From an uncultured Lachnospiraceae bacterium (GTDB lineage Bacteria; Bacillota; Clostridia; Lachnospirales; Lachnospiraceae), in the NCBI GenBank assembly GCA_947624875.1, contig CANQMA010000003.1, forward strand, positions 1 to 64,000: a DNA stretch of 64,000 bases. The letters are read 5' to 3'. Numbering within the stretch: the stretch's first letter is position 1; each line of letters opens with the position of its first letter. Of this stretch, positions 29,483 to 40,600 are shown piece after piece. The translations under genes and the position numbers were made by a program. Below the pieces are notes generated by a model. That model made no database searches. It had not been told where the DNA came from and worked only from the letters and a program-made list of their open reading frames with translations.

Positions 29483-29504
29483 ATGGATATGCATGCATAT
29501 CCAT
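29483..29504. repeat. Perfect 22-bp palindrome, possible terminator stem
   Basis: ATGGATATGCATGCATATCCAT equals its own reverse complement; followed by TTTTATC. Confidence 0.7.
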
Positions 29505-29553
29505 TTTATCTGTGTGAAAAAGCGTTGTCAAAAGGAGCAGAACGGAGATTGTC

Positions 29554-30609
29554 ATGAAAGAATGGGAAAAAAATATCCGGAAAGTGACTCCCTACATTCC
29601 GGGAGAACAGCCTAAAATGGATTATGTGGTGAAACTGAATACAAACGAGTGCCCTTATCCGCCATCGCCGATGGTGGAGCAGGCAATCAAAGACTTGGAC
29701 TACAAGCGGTTCCGCCTGTATCCCGACCCGGATGCGACTGAACTGGTCCGGGCAATTGCAGACTATGAAAAAGTTCCGGAAGAAAGAGTGTTTGTCGGCG
29801 TCGGCTCCGATGATGTGCTGGGAATGGCGTTTCTGACATTCTTTCATGGAGAAAAACCGGTGCTGATGGCAGATATTACATATTCGTTTTACGATGTGTG
29901 GGCAAACCTGTTTCAGATTCCATTTGAGACGATTCCACTCAATGCGCAGTTGGAAATAGTGCCGGAAGAATTTTGCAGGGAAAATGGAGGCGTTGTTTTT
30001 CCAAATCCGAATGCGCCGACCGCCATTGAAATGCCGTTATCACAGGTGGAAAAAATTATCAGGAAAAATCAGGATGTCGTCGTGATTGTCGATGAAGCCT
30101 ATATTGATTTTGGTGGGACAAGCGCTCTGAGACTGACTGAAAAATACGACAATCTCTTGGTGGTCCGTACCTTTTCAAAATCAAGGGCGATGGCAGGAAT
30201 GCGCATCGGGTACGCCATCGGCAGTGAAACGTTGATTTCTGCCCTGAAAGCAGTGAAATTTTCTTATAATTCATACACGATGAATCAAGCGGCAATGGCA
30301 GCCGGCATCGCAGCGATTCGTGATGAGAAATATTTTAATCAGACGATTGAAAAAATTATCAGCACAAGAGAGCGCGCAAAAAAAGTACTTTCTGATTTTG
30401 GATTTTTTGTGACAGATTCGAAGACAAACTTTTTATTTGCCACACATAAAACCATGGAAGCAAAGGATATTTTCGAGCAACTGAGGGACAGACACATTTT
30501 TGTCCGGTTTTTTGATAAACCGAGAATAAATCAATACCTGAGGATTACAATCGGGACAGATGAGGAAATGGAAATTCTTTATCAGGCTCTTCGGGAAATT
30601 TTAAAATAA
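29554..30609 (+). CDS. hisC: Histidinol-phosphate aminotransferase
   Basis: VKLNTNECPYPPSPMVEQAIKDL...VVIVDEAYIDFGG...VVRTFSKSRAMAGMRIGYAIG. Confidence 0.93.
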   Translation: MKEWEKNIRKVTPYIPGEQPKMDYVVKLNTNECPYPPSPMVEQAIKDLDYKRFRLYPDPDATELVRAIADYEKVPEERVFVGVGSDDVLGMAFLTFFHGEKPVLMADITYSFYDVWANLFQIPFETIPLNAQLEIVPEEFCRENGGVVFPNPNAPTAIEMPLSQVEKIIRKNQDVVVIVDEAYIDFGGTSALRLTEKYDNLLVVRTFSKSRAMAGMRIGYAIGSETLISALKAVKFSYNSYTMNQAAMAAGIAAIRDEKYFNQTIEKIISTRERAKKVLSDFGFFVTDSKTNFLFATHKTMEAKDIFEQLRDRHIFVRFFDKPRINQYLRITIGTDEEMEILYQALREILK

Positions 30610-30617
30610 ACCGGAAT

Positions 30618-30654
30618 GACTGCATTTTTTCGCAAGAAAAGGTGCAGTTTTTTT
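30618..30654 (+). terminator. Terminator after hisC
   Basis: ACTGCATTTTTTCGCAAGAAAAGGTGCAGTTTTTTT. Confidence 0.8.
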
Positions 30655-30808
30655 CTCATAAATTTGTTACAATTTGTTAAAAATATATGTGGGAAATGCT
30701 CATATTTTATTTTTATGATAATCATATATAGATAAATTTACCACTGTTTTCGATTTTTGAAAAAGGTGGACTCTTTGATATGCAGATTGAGTAGAAAGGA
30801 GTTTTAGT

Positions 30809-33388
30809 ATGAATATTAGCAGATTTACACAGAAATCCATAGAAGCCATTCAAAATTGTGAAAAGACAGCGATGGAATATGGAAATCAGGAAATTGATCA
30901 GGAGCATCTGCTTTACAGTCTTGCAACATTAGAGGACAGTCTGATCATTAAGCTGGTTGAAAAGATGGAAATTCAGCCGGAGTTGTTTATCAACAGGATT
31001 GTAGAGCTGATTCAGAAAAAACCGAAGGTGCAGGGAGGAAATTCCTATATCAGTCAGTCCTTAAATCAGGTGCTTGTGAGCGCTGAAGAGGAAGCAAAGA
31101 GAATGGGAGACGAATACGTTTCCGTAGAACATATTTTTCTGATGATGATTGCAAAACCGAATAAGGAAGTAAAGGAGCTGTTTCGCTCCCTTGGGATTAC
31201 CCGTGAAAAGTTTCTGGGTGCATTGGAGACTGTCCGGGGAAACATTAAAGTGACTTCAGACAATCCGGAGGATACTTATGACGCCTTGTTGAAATATGGA
31301 CAGGATTTAGTCGAGCGCGCCAGAAATCAAAAATTAGATCCGGTCATTGGTCGGGATGCAGAAATCCGTAATGTCATTCGGATTCTGTCAAGAAAAACAA
31401 AAAACAATCCGGTATTGATCGGAGAACCGGGTGTCGGAAAAACAGCGGCGGTGGAAGGACTTGCACAGCGCATCGTGCGCGGCGATGTTCCGGAAGGGCT
31501 GAAAGACAAACGGATTATTGCACTGGATCTGGGCGCTCTGGTAGCGGGCGCAAAGTATCGCGGTGAGTTTGAAGAACGTCTGAAAGCGGTTTTGGAAGAT
31601 GTGAAAAACAGTAATGGAGAGATTATTCTGTTTATTGACGAACTGCATACGATTGTCGGCGCGGGGAAAACAGACGGAGCGATGGATGCAGGCAATATGT
31701 TAAAACCAATGCTTGCCAGAGGAGAACTTCACTGTATCGGCGCGACGACGTTGGATGAATACAGAAAGTATATTGAAAAAGATAAGGCGTTGGAGCGGAG
31801 ATTCCAGCCGGTTACGGTAAACGAGCCGTCCGTAGAAGACACGATTTCCATTCTCCGGGGACTGAAAGAACGCTATGAGGTCTTTCACGGAGTCAAAATA
31901 CAGGATGGAGCGCTGGTCAGTGCCGCGACCCTTTCAGACCGGTATATTACCGATCGTTTTCTTCCGGATAAAGCGATTGATTTAGTGGACGAGGCGTGCG
32001 CTCTGATTAAGACGGAAATGGATTCCATGCCGGCAGAAGTGGACGAACTGAGACGCCGGGTGATGCAGCTGGAAATTGAAGAAGCTGCCTTAAAGAAAGA
32101 AACTGATAATTTGAGCAGGGACCGTTTGGAAGAACTGCAAAAAGAACTGGCAGAACTGCGGGATCAGTTAAATAACAAAAAGGCGCAGTGGGAAAATGAA
32201 AAAGATTCCGTCAATCATTTACAGGAACTCCGCGAACAGGTGGAGTCCGTAAAAAAGGAAATTGAAAAAGCGCAGAACGAATATGATTTAAACCGCGCTG
32301 CACAGCTGCAGTACGGCAGTCTTCCGCAACTGCAGCAACAGCTGGAAGAGGAAGAAAACAAAGTTAAGGAAAAAGAATTTGGTCTGGTTCGGGAAGCGGT
32401 GACAGAGGAAGAAATTGCCAGAATTATTTCGCGTTGGACAGGAATTCCGGTTGCAAAACTGACCGAGACGGAGCGGGAAAAGACGCTCCATCTCGATACA
32501 CATCTGCATCGGCGTGTGATTGGGCAGGACGAGGCGGTCGAAAAAATCACGGAGGCAATTATCCGCTCAAAAGCCGGTGTGAAAGATCCGGGAAAGCCGA
32601 TTGGATCGTTCCTGTTTTTGGGACCTACCGGTGTCGGAAAGACCGAACTTGCAAAGGCGCTGGCAGAAAATCTGTTTGACCATGAGAGCAACATGATTCG
32701 AATTGATATGAGTGAATATATGGAAAAGCACAGTGTATCAAGACTGCTCGGAGCGCCTCCGGGATATGTCGGTTATGACGAGGGCGGACAACTGACAGAG
32801 GCAGTCCGCAGAAAGCCGTATGCGGTTGTTTTGTTTGATGAAGTCGAAAAGGCGCATCCGGATGTCTTTAATGTTCTGCTTCAGGTACTTGATGATGGCC
32901 GGATTACGGATTCTCAGGGAAGAACAATAGACTTTAAGAACACAATCCTGATTATGACATCAAACCTCGGCTCTTCTTATCTTCTGGACGGAATCGACAG
33001 CCAGGGGAATATCAAAGAAGAAAATGAAAAGATGGTTATGGAAGAGGTGAAAATGCATTTCAGACCGGAATTTTTAAACCGTTTAGATGAAATTATCATG
33101 TTTAAACCTCTGACCCGGGAAAATATCAGCGGCATTGTCGACCTTATGATACAGGAACTTAATGAAAGACTTGCCGATAAGGAACTTCGAGTTGTTTTGA
33201 CAGACGAGGCAAAGCATTATGTAGCGGAGCATGGATATGATCCGGTTTACGGCGCCAGACCGTTGAAACGGTATCTGCAAAAGAATGTGGAAACTCTTGC
33301 GGCAAGAGTCATTCTTGAGGGTAAGGTTCACATGGGGGATACGGTCACCTTTGATGTGCAGGACGGCATGCTGACCGTACGCGCATAA
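30809..33388 (+). CDS. clpB: ATP-dependent chaperone ClpB
   Basis: Two AAA+ domains ([36 protein letters not shown]) and a long coiled-coil middle domain. Confidence 0.95.
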   Translation: MNISRFTQKSIEAIQNCEKTAMEYGNQEIDQEHLLYSLATLEDSLIIKLVEKMEIQPELFINRIVELIQKKPKVQGGNSYISQSLNQVLVSAEEEAKRMGDEYVSVEHIFLMMIAKPNKEVKELFRSLGITREKFLGALETVRGNIKVTSDNPEDTYDALLKYGQDLVERARNQKLDPVIGRDAEIRNVIRILSRKTKNNPVLIGEPGVGKTAAVEGLAQRIVRGDVPEGLKDKRIIALDLGALVAGAKYRGEFEERLKAVLEDVKNSNGEIILFIDELHTIVGAGKTDGAMDAGNMLKPMLARGELHCIGATTLDEYRKYIEKDKALERRFQPVTVNEPSVEDTISILRGLKERYEVFHGVKIQDGALVSAATLSDRYITDRFLPDKAIDLVDEACALIKTEMDSMPAEVDELRRRVMQLEIEEAALKKETDNLSRDRLEELQKELAELRDQLNNKKAQWENEKDSVNHLQELREQVESVKKEIEKAQNEYDLNRAAQLQYGSLPQLQQQLEEEENKVKEKEFGLVREAVTEEEIARIISRWTGIPVAKLTETEREKTLHLDTHLHRRVIGQDEAVEKITEAIIRSKAGVKDPGKPIGSFLFLGPTGVGKTELAKALAENLFDHESNMIRIDMSEYMEKHSVSRLLGAPPGYVGYDEGGQLTEAVRRKPYAVVLFDEVEKAHPDVFNVLLQVLDDGRITDSQGRTIDFKNTILIMTSNLGSSYLLDGIDSQGNIKEENEKMVMEEVKMHFRPEFLNRLDEIIMFKPLTRENISGIVDLMIQELNERLADKELRVVLTDEAKHYVAEHGYDPVYGARPLKRYLQKNVETLAARVILEGKVHMGDTVTFDVQDGMLTVRA

Positions 33389-33545
33389 ACAGTCTGCGGC
33401 TGTTTCGGATACGATTTTCCGCTTAAGATGCATCCTTCCTTTAAGGCCGAAAGCATGAAATGAAATAATTATTAAAAAAAAGTTGTGAAAATCAGATATC
33501 AATGATATACTTTACAGGAATTTTTATTTATGGAGTAGGAGATTT

Positions 33546-34025
33546 ATGTCTGTTTTTGTAAAGTATTTGATCGTATTTTTGATTTCCATGGTACCGATTG
33601 TAGAAATTCGTGGGGCTGCGCCGGTTGCATTAGATGCGTTTCATCTGCCGGTTTTGCAGTCCTACATTGTTTGTATTCTCGGAAATATGCTTCCGGTTCC
33701 GTTTATTTTCTTTTTTGCCAGAAAAGTTCTTCTGTGGGGAAAGGATAAAAAGTATATTGGCAGATTTTTTTCCTTTTGTCTCACGAAAGGAGAACATGGC
33801 GGACAGAAACTGATGGAAAAAGCCGGAAGAGGTCTCTATATCGCATTGTTTTTATTTGTTGGGATTCCTCTGCCAGGCACCGGGGCTTGGACAGGAACCT
33901 TAGCGGCAAGTATTTTGGATATGGATTTCAAAAAAAGCGTGATTGCCTGTATGGCAGGTGTTGTGCTTGCAGGAATCTTAATGGGAGCCGGTGTATCCGG
34001 AGTGTTAAAAATTTTCGGACTATAA
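33546..34025 (+). CDS. Small multidrug export-like membrane protein (COG2426-type)
   Basis: PIVEIRGAAPVALDAFHLPVLQSYIVCILGNMLPVPFIF...GIPLPGTGAWTGTLAASILDM. Confidence 0.8.
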   Translation: MSVFVKYLIVFLISMVPIVEIRGAAPVALDAFHLPVLQSYIVCILGNMLPVPFIFFFARKVLLWGKDKKYIGRFFSFCLTKGEHGGQKLMEKAGRGLYIALFLFVGIPLPGTGAWTGTLAASILDMDFKKSVIACMAGVVLAGILMGAGVSGVLKIFGL

Positions 34026-34040
34026 ATGAGGAAATCACAA

Positions 34041-34442
34041 ATGAATCAACAGAAAAATAAAAATTACTATGGATTTAAAAATAAGCAGCAGACACTTGGC
34101 GGCAGAGGGGAGCGCTACGTCCCGCATGGCTTTGGAAAAGCGCTCTTATATGTGACTGCCCCATCTGCGATTATCGCACTGGTGTCCATTTTATCCATGT
34201 TTGTTTTAAAAGGAAACGCACAGGCAGTGATGTTTATAGTTGCCCTTGCGACGTTTGCCATATCTTTGATTGGAAGTATTCTTTTGATGATTGATATCGT
34301 TCGTTTCAACCGCAGGAAAACAAAACAATATGGAAAGGCGACAGAGACGAAAGAATTGGATATCATGCGGATTGTACATCTGTTGATTGGGATTTTGTGT
34401 GGGATTATAATCGGATATTTAATCTGGGGTGCAAAGCGATGA
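34041..34442 (+). CDS. Hypothetical membrane protein
   Basis: MNQQKNKNYYGFKNKQQTLGGRGERYVPHGFGKALLYV...; about 3 TM helices. Confidence 0.7.
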   Translation: MNQQKNKNYYGFKNKQQTLGGRGERYVPHGFGKALLYVTAPSAIIALVSILSMFVLKGNAQAVMFIVALATFAISLIGSILLMIDIVRFNRRKTKQYGKATETKELDIMRIVHLLIGILCGIIIGYLIWGAKR

Positions 34443-34618
34443 ACAAATTGCCAAAAGATCCGGTGATGCTTTTAAGTGTTGTCAATACACATCTTCGGGA
34501 TTTTTATCCAGGTCTTGATGAATTCTGCAAGGCAAATGAGATTGACAGGGCAGGGCTGGAAGAACAATTAAAAACGATCAATTATGAATATGATGAAAAC
34601 AGAAATCAGTTTGTGTAA
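34439..34618 (+). CDS. DUF4250-like small protein
   Basis: MNKLPKDPVMLLSVVNTHLRDFYPGLDEFCKANEIDRAGLEEQLKTINYEYDENRNQFV; ATGA overlap with upstream gene. Confidence 0.75.
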   Translation: MNKLPKDPVMLLSVVNTHLRDFYPGLDEFCKANEIDRAGLEEQLKTINYEYDENRNQFV

Positions 34619-34687
34619 TTCGGATGAATTGCAAAAGGACAGTTAGAAGCAGGACAAAAACGAGGAATGACACTGATTTGCTATCAT

Positions 34688-34725
34688 AAAAGAAGAGGAA
34701 ACTGTAAATCGTTTCCTCTTCTTTT
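34688..34725. terminator. Bidirectional terminator
   Basis: AAAAGAAGAGGAAAC-TGTAAATC-GTTTCCTCTTCTTTT. Confidence 0.9.
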
Positions 34726-34744
34726 GTGTAGAAATAAAACTCAA

Positions 34745-36127
34745 TTACCGTTGGTCTAATGGGATATAGTCCTGTTTTTTTGCAACATTTTTATATGCGG
34801 GACGAATGATTTTTCCGGCGTTGATCAACTCTTCAATGCGGTGCGCACTCCATCCTGCCATTCTGGCAGAAGCAAACATTGGTGTGTACAGTGCGTCCGG
34901 AAGTCCCAGCATAGAGTAAACAAATCCGCTGTAAAAATCGACATTTGCGCTTACCAGTTTGTTTCTCTTATGCTGCTTTGAAATAATGGCAGGCGCAAGC
35001 CGTTCCACATTTTCATATAATTGAAATTCATCCATGCGGTCTTTTTCTTCCGCCAGTGACTTTGTCAAATTCTTTAAAAGTTTTGCTCTCGGGTCGGAAA
35101 TGGCATACACCGCATGACCGATTCCGTAAATCAAACCGGACTTGTCGAAGATTTTTTTGTCCACAATTCCCTGAAGATAATTACTGATTTCCAAATCACT
35201 GTTCCAGTTGTCTACCGTTTCTTTCATATGGTCAAACATCTGCTTTACTTTAATGTTTGCGCCGCCATGTTTCGGCCCTTTTAATGAGCCGAGAGAAGCG
35301 GCGACGGCGGAATAAGTATCCGTTCCGGAGGAAGAAACAACATGGTTTGTAAACGTGGAATTATTTCCTCCGCCATGTTCTGCATGAAGTACCAGACATA
35401 AATCAAGCAGTTTGGCTTCCAAAGGGGTATAGACACCGTCCGGTCTTAAAAGTCTTAAGATGTTTTCTGCCGTTGACAGATTGATATCTGGATTGATAAT
35501 GTGGAGATCCTCTCCGCCATGATAATGGGTATGTACCTGATATCCATAAACAGAGATCAATGGAACGCGTGCAATCAGGCTCAAGCTCTGGCGAAGGACA
35601 TTTGAAATGGAAATGTCGTCCGGATTATCGTCCCACGCATAGAGCGTCAGCACACAGCGCGCAAGCAGATTCATCATATCCCTGCCCGGCGCTTTCATGA
35701 TAATATCCCGCACAAAACTTGGCGGAAGCGTACGGTACTGCGCAAGTACCTGATTAAAATTTCTAAGCCGCTTTGGCGTTGGGAGTTCTCCGAAAATCAG
35801 CAGATAGGTCGTCTCCTCAAAACCAAAACGGTCTTCCCCGAGGAACCCTTTGACGATTTCTTCGATATCAATGCCGCGGTAGTACAGTTTGCCTTCGCAT
35901 GGAACCGATTTCCCATCAATAATATCAAACGAATGGACGTCGCCGATTTCAGTCAGCCCTGTCAACACGCCTTTTCCGGTGGCTCGGTCACGAAGTCCCC
36001 TTTTGACATCATAGGTGTCATACAAACTGGTATCAATACGGGAATTGGTGATACAGCGGTCTGCATATTTATTAATCTGTAATGTTAATGCTTCTTCACT
36101 CATATTCGCATAGTTTTTTATCAACAT
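34745..36127 (-). CDS. Citrate synthase
   Basis: LYYRGIDIEEIVKGFLGEDRFGFEETTYLLIFGELPT...HAEHGGGNNSTFTNHVVSSSGTDTYSAVAASLGSLKGPKHGGAN. Confidence 0.95.
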   Translation of the reverse strand: MLIKNYANMSEEALTLQINKYADRCITNSRIDTSLYDTYDVKRGLRDRATGKGVLTGLTEIGDVHSFDIIDGKSVPCEGKLYYRGIDIEEIVKGFLGEDRFGFEETTYLLIFGELPTPKRLRNFNQVLAQYRTLPPSFVRDIIMKAPGRDMMNLLARCVLTLYAWDDNPDDISISNVLRQSLSLIARVPLISVYGYQVHTHYHGGEDLHIINPDINLSTAENILRLLRPDGVYTPLEAKLLDLCLVLHAEHGGGNNSTFTNHVVSSSGTDTYSAVAASLGSLKGPKHGGANIKVKQMFDHMKETVDNWNSDLEISNYLQGIVDKKIFDKSGLIYGIGHAVYAISDPRAKLLKNLTKSLAEEKDRMDEFQLYENVERLAPAIISKQHKRNKLVSANVDFYSGFVYSMLGLPDALYTPMFASARMAGWSAHRIEELINAGKIIRPAYKNVAKKQDYIPLDQR

Positions 36128-36315
36128 CTGTTTTCTCCTTTGGTGCTGGGTTTCCCCGTTATTGTATCATAAGTTTCATAGATTCTCAATAAAGGCGGCA
36201 GGCAGCCGGCATTTCCTCCCGGAAATAAATTTTATGGGAAAATTGTTAAGAAAGATAGAAGAATAGAAGGTTTTATGGTAATATTATCCTGAGAGAGTAT
36301 CGACAGGAGAAAGAA

Positions 36316-37659
36316 ATGGATATTTTTGAGTATGCCAGAGGCATCAGAAGTGAAAAGGAATCTCCGCTTGCAAGCCGGCTTCGTCCGAAAAATTTAGATG
36401 AAGTGGTGGGGCAGGAGCATATCATTGGAAAAGATAAATTATTATATAGAGCCATTCAAGCAGATAAGATCAGATCTGTCATTTTTTACGGACCACCGGG
36501 CACCGGTAAGACGACACTGGCGAAAGTGATTGCGCACACGACCAGCGCGGAATTCACGCAGCTGAACGCTACGGTGTCAGGAAAGAAAGATATGGAAAAT
36601 GTTGTGGAAAAAGCGCAGCAGACCATGGCAATGAGCGGGAAAAAGACGATTCTGTTCATCGACGAGATTCACCGGTTTAATAAAGGGCAGCAGGATTATT
36701 TACTGCCGTTTGTAGAGGATGGCACTGTGATTTTAATCGGCGCAACAACAGAAAATCCGTATTTTGAGGTCAACACAGCGTTGATTTCCCGTTCGATTAT
36801 ATTTGAACTGAAACCGCTTTCCACGGACAATATAAAAACGTTAATAAATCGCGCCGTAAACGATAAAGAAAACGGGATGGGAGTTTATCAGGCTGAGATT
36901 GATGAGGATGCGGCAGATTTTCTTGCGCAGATTGCAAATGGGGACGCGAGAACCGCGCTCAACGCCGTGGAACTGGGCGTATTGACAACAGAGCCCGAAG
37001 CAGATGGGCGCATCCATATTACACTTGAAGTGGCGGAACAATGTATTCAAAAAAGGGCGCTCCAATATGACAAATCCGGAGACAACCATTATGACACGAT
37101 TTCGGCTTTTATTAAGAGTATGCGTGGCTCCGATCCGGACGCCGCTGTCTACTATCTGGCAAAAATGCTCTATGCAGGGGAAAGTGTAGATTTTATTGCG
37201 CGGCGGATTATGATTTGTGCGGCGGAAGACGTGGGAATGGCGGATCCACAGGCGCTGGTTGTTGCAAATGCAGCAGCACAGGCAGTTCATCAGGTGGGAA
37301 TGCCGGAGGCGCAGATTATCCTTTCGGAGGCGGTCATTTATGTTGCCACAGCACCGAAAAGCAATGCAGCCTGCGAAGCAGTCTATGCCGCAATGGACAA
37401 AGTAAAAAATACGATTACAGCGCCGGTTCCGGCACATTTACAGGATTCCCATTACAAAGGTTCTGCAAAACTGGGACATGGGATTGGTTATCTGTATGCC
37501 CACGACTATCCGAATCATTATGTCAAACAGCAGTATTTACCGGATGGGTTGACAGACTGTGTGTTTTATCAACCGGGCACTCTGGGCTATGAGGTGAAAG
37601 TCAGGGAACACTTTGCAAAGATAAAAAATGGCGAGACACAGGAAAACGATAAAAAATAG
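36316..37659 (+). CDS. rarA: Replication-associated recombination protein A (RarA/MgsA)
   Basis: PLASRLRPKNLDEVVGQEHIIGKDKLLYRAI...FYGPPGTGKTTLAKVIAHTT. Confidence 0.93.
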   Translation: MDIFEYARGIRSEKESPLASRLRPKNLDEVVGQEHIIGKDKLLYRAIQADKIRSVIFYGPPGTGKTTLAKVIAHTTSAEFTQLNATVSGKKDMENVVEKAQQTMAMSGKKTILFIDEIHRFNKGQQDYLLPFVEDGTVILIGATTENPYFEVNTALISRSIIFELKPLSTDNIKTLINRAVNDKENGMGVYQAEIDEDAADFLAQIANGDARTALNAVELGVLTTEPEADGRIHITLEVAEQCIQKRALQYDKSGDNHYDTISAFIKSMRGSDPDAAVYYLAKMLYAGESVDFIARRIMICAAEDVGMADPQALVVANAAAQAVHQVGMPEAQIILSEAVIYVATAPKSNAACEAVYAAMDKVKNTITAPVPAHLQDSHYKGSAKLGHGIGYLYAHDYPNHYVKQQYLPDGLTDCVFYQPGTLGYEVKVREHFAKIKNGETQENDKK

Positions 37660-37673
37660 ATGAGGGTACGATA

Positions 37674-40600
37674 TTGAAACAACTAATTGAAAAACTGGCG
37701 TCCGGAAATGCAGTTTACGAGACGCCGGATGTTGAAATTTCAGAAAACCGAATTGCAGTGGAACTTGAAACCGGACAGACAGTCCGGGGAGAAATTGCGA
37801 TTACAGGAAAGAGCGGACTGCCGGTCAAAGGAGTAGTCTACTCTACGGACAGCCATGTGACTTTTCCAACAAACCAGTTTTTTGGCATCCATAATAAAGT
37901 ATATTATGAGGTTCATGGGAAAAATCTGTCTGAAGGACAAATCTGCAGTGGAACCATCAGTGTGATTACGACCGGAGGAGATTACGCCATTCCTTTCGGA
38001 ATCACAATCAAAAAAACAGCCATTCAGTCAACGAAGGGAACGATTTCCACACTGCAGGAATTTGTAAAACTGGTGCAGGAGAGTTATGACGAAGCATTAC
38101 TGATTTTCTTATCAAAAGAATTTCAGGTTCGGTTTTTAAAAAATGACAGTTTCGGGTACACATTGTATCATCAGGTGATGAAAAATGGAAACCGGCATGC
38201 TGCGCTCGAAGAGTTTCTGGTGGGTATGGGACTAAAAGAACCGGTGCGCATCCAGATTAAGGAACATCTTCAGGAGTTTACGGACATTGAGGAAAACTAT
38301 GCAGATACGATTGAGATTGTCAAAAGCACATGGGGATACATGGATGTCGACGTCCTTGTAGAGGGTGATTTTCTCTATAACTGCAAAGAAAAAATTTCCG
38401 GAGAGGAATTTAACGGAAAAATTGCAGAGTATCAGTATTTTATGAATGCAAATAAACTGCATGGGGGAAGTAATCATGCGAAAATCACATTTTTGACTTT
38501 TCATGATACGGTTACCTTTGATGTCGTGATTGTCAATCAAAAGGACAGTCTTGAAACATATCTAAACGAGAAAAGGAATCATGTAGATCTGGTCAAAAAA
38601 TATCTGGACTTTAGAACCGGCGTCATAGACAGTGTCCAATGGACTAAAGCAATGAACCAGCTGGCGGAAGAACGGTTTGCAGCGGATAAAAATGATGTGA
38701 CCGGTCTGTTGTTACAGGCACATGTATCTCTTGTGCAAAACCACAATGAAGAAGCATCTGGATTTCTGAATCAGATTTCGCACAATCTCACGAAAAACCG
38801 GGCGCATCAGATGGAGGAATACTGTTTTTACTTGTATTTGCGGACGCTTTATAAAAATAATCCGGAATATACGCATGACATTAAAGAAGAAATCAAAGGC
38901 TATTTTGAAAACGGACATGACTCATGGCAGCTTTTATGGATTCTGTTTTATATGGACGAGCGCTATGAGGAAAACCCAAGTCTCAAATATACAATGATTA
39001 AACGATTATTTGCGCAGGGTTGTCATAGTCCTGTCATGTACTATGAGGCGTCGGATATTCTTGTAAAACAGCCGGAATTACTGCGCGTGATAAATCCGTT
39101 CGAAGTCCAGGTCCTAAATTTTGCCGGCCGGTACCATATGGTAAAGGAAGAACTGGCAAAGCAGACGGCGACGCTTTTGAATAATCAAAAAAATTTCAAT
39201 CAGACCTATTTTCAGATTTTGACCAGAATATACGAGGATACCAAACAGGATGATATCTTAGCGTGTATCTGCGCCATGATTATCAACGGAGAGAAAACCG
39301 ACCATAAATATTTTTCATGGCTGGAACTGGGAGTCCGGCACGAATTGAAACTGACCAATCTCTATGAGTACTATATCTATGCGGCGGATACAGAAAGTTT
39401 TGCTCCGCTGCAGATGGCGGCGTACCGTTATTTTTCTTATGGAACGGATACATTGGCAGAAAAGAAAGATTATTTTTATGCCAATTTAATTGTAAATCTC
39501 AAAGAGGATGGACAAATTTACCCGAAATACAGAGAAGAACTTGAAAAGTATGTGACGTCACAGATTTTACAGGGAAAAAACAACCGTTTTCTGCAGATTG
39601 TTTACAATGAGGTGCTTTCAAAAGAATTTGTTGTAGACGACATGGAAAACAGGATGTTTCAGATTTTAAACACGTATGAGATCCATGTACCGAATCAGAA
39701 TGTCAAGGCAGTTTATGTATGCCGGAAGGAAACCGGGCAGGCGCAGATGACAGCGCTTGACTGCGGTGTGGCGAATATTCAGATAGACACTAAAAATCCG
39801 GTCATTACCTTTATGGATTATCAGGGACGGATTTACGCCAAAACCGATTATGACCTGATGCCGTTAACCTTAAACATTCAGCTTGAGAGCAAGAACATGA
39901 ATGATATTCAGGTGCTCCGTATGGTTGAAGAAATGATGGAAAATCCATCCGGTCATCAGGGAAAAATCTCTGAATTGAAGCGGGCGGTTGAAATGCCCGG
40001 AATTTCAAAACAGTTTGAATTGGCATTGAAAGAGTTTATTGTTGATTACTATTACAAAGGTTTTGACCAGGGAGATTTAGACATTTATTTATTGTCTCTG
40101 GATCTCAGAGAACTGACGATTCCATCGAGAAATAAGGTAATGGAAATCTTGATCAGGCGAAATCTGTTTGAAATGGCATATCCCCATATTGCCCGGTACG
40201 GTTATCAGGGAATTCAGAAGGAACTTTTGGAACAACTTTGTCTGTCTCTGGTATCCAAAGAGGAGTTTTTTGGAAATAAACTGCTGACAGAGATGTGTTC
40301 CGTGATTTTCAGAAACGGATGCCGGGAAAAATCTATTTTAACGTATCTCGGAAAGTATTATGAAGCCGGATCGCTGGAACTTTATCAGTTATTCCTTGCC
40401 TTACAGGCAAAAGAAATTGAGGATAACACGCTGGCGGAAAGACTCTTGATTCAGTATCTCTTTGAGGCGAATACCGGGGACGAGATTTACAATATTTATC
40501 GGGAGTATTTAAAGCAGCCGACATCATCGGTGGTCCGCAGGGCATTTTACACCTATGTCACTTACAATTATTTTATTAAAAAGGTTCAGTGCCCGAAGAT

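Noticed and set aside
30660-30808. CtsR or CIRCE operator upstream of clpB
   Set aside because: No convincing heptad repeat or CIRCE inverted repeat seen by eye.
36841-37437. 198-aa minus-strand ORF inside rarA
   Set aside because: Fully antisense to a well-supported gene; Cys/His-rich spurious frame.
37215-37592. 125-aa ORF inside rarA
   Set aside because: Alternative frame of rarA, low-complexity Gly/Ser/Cys composition.
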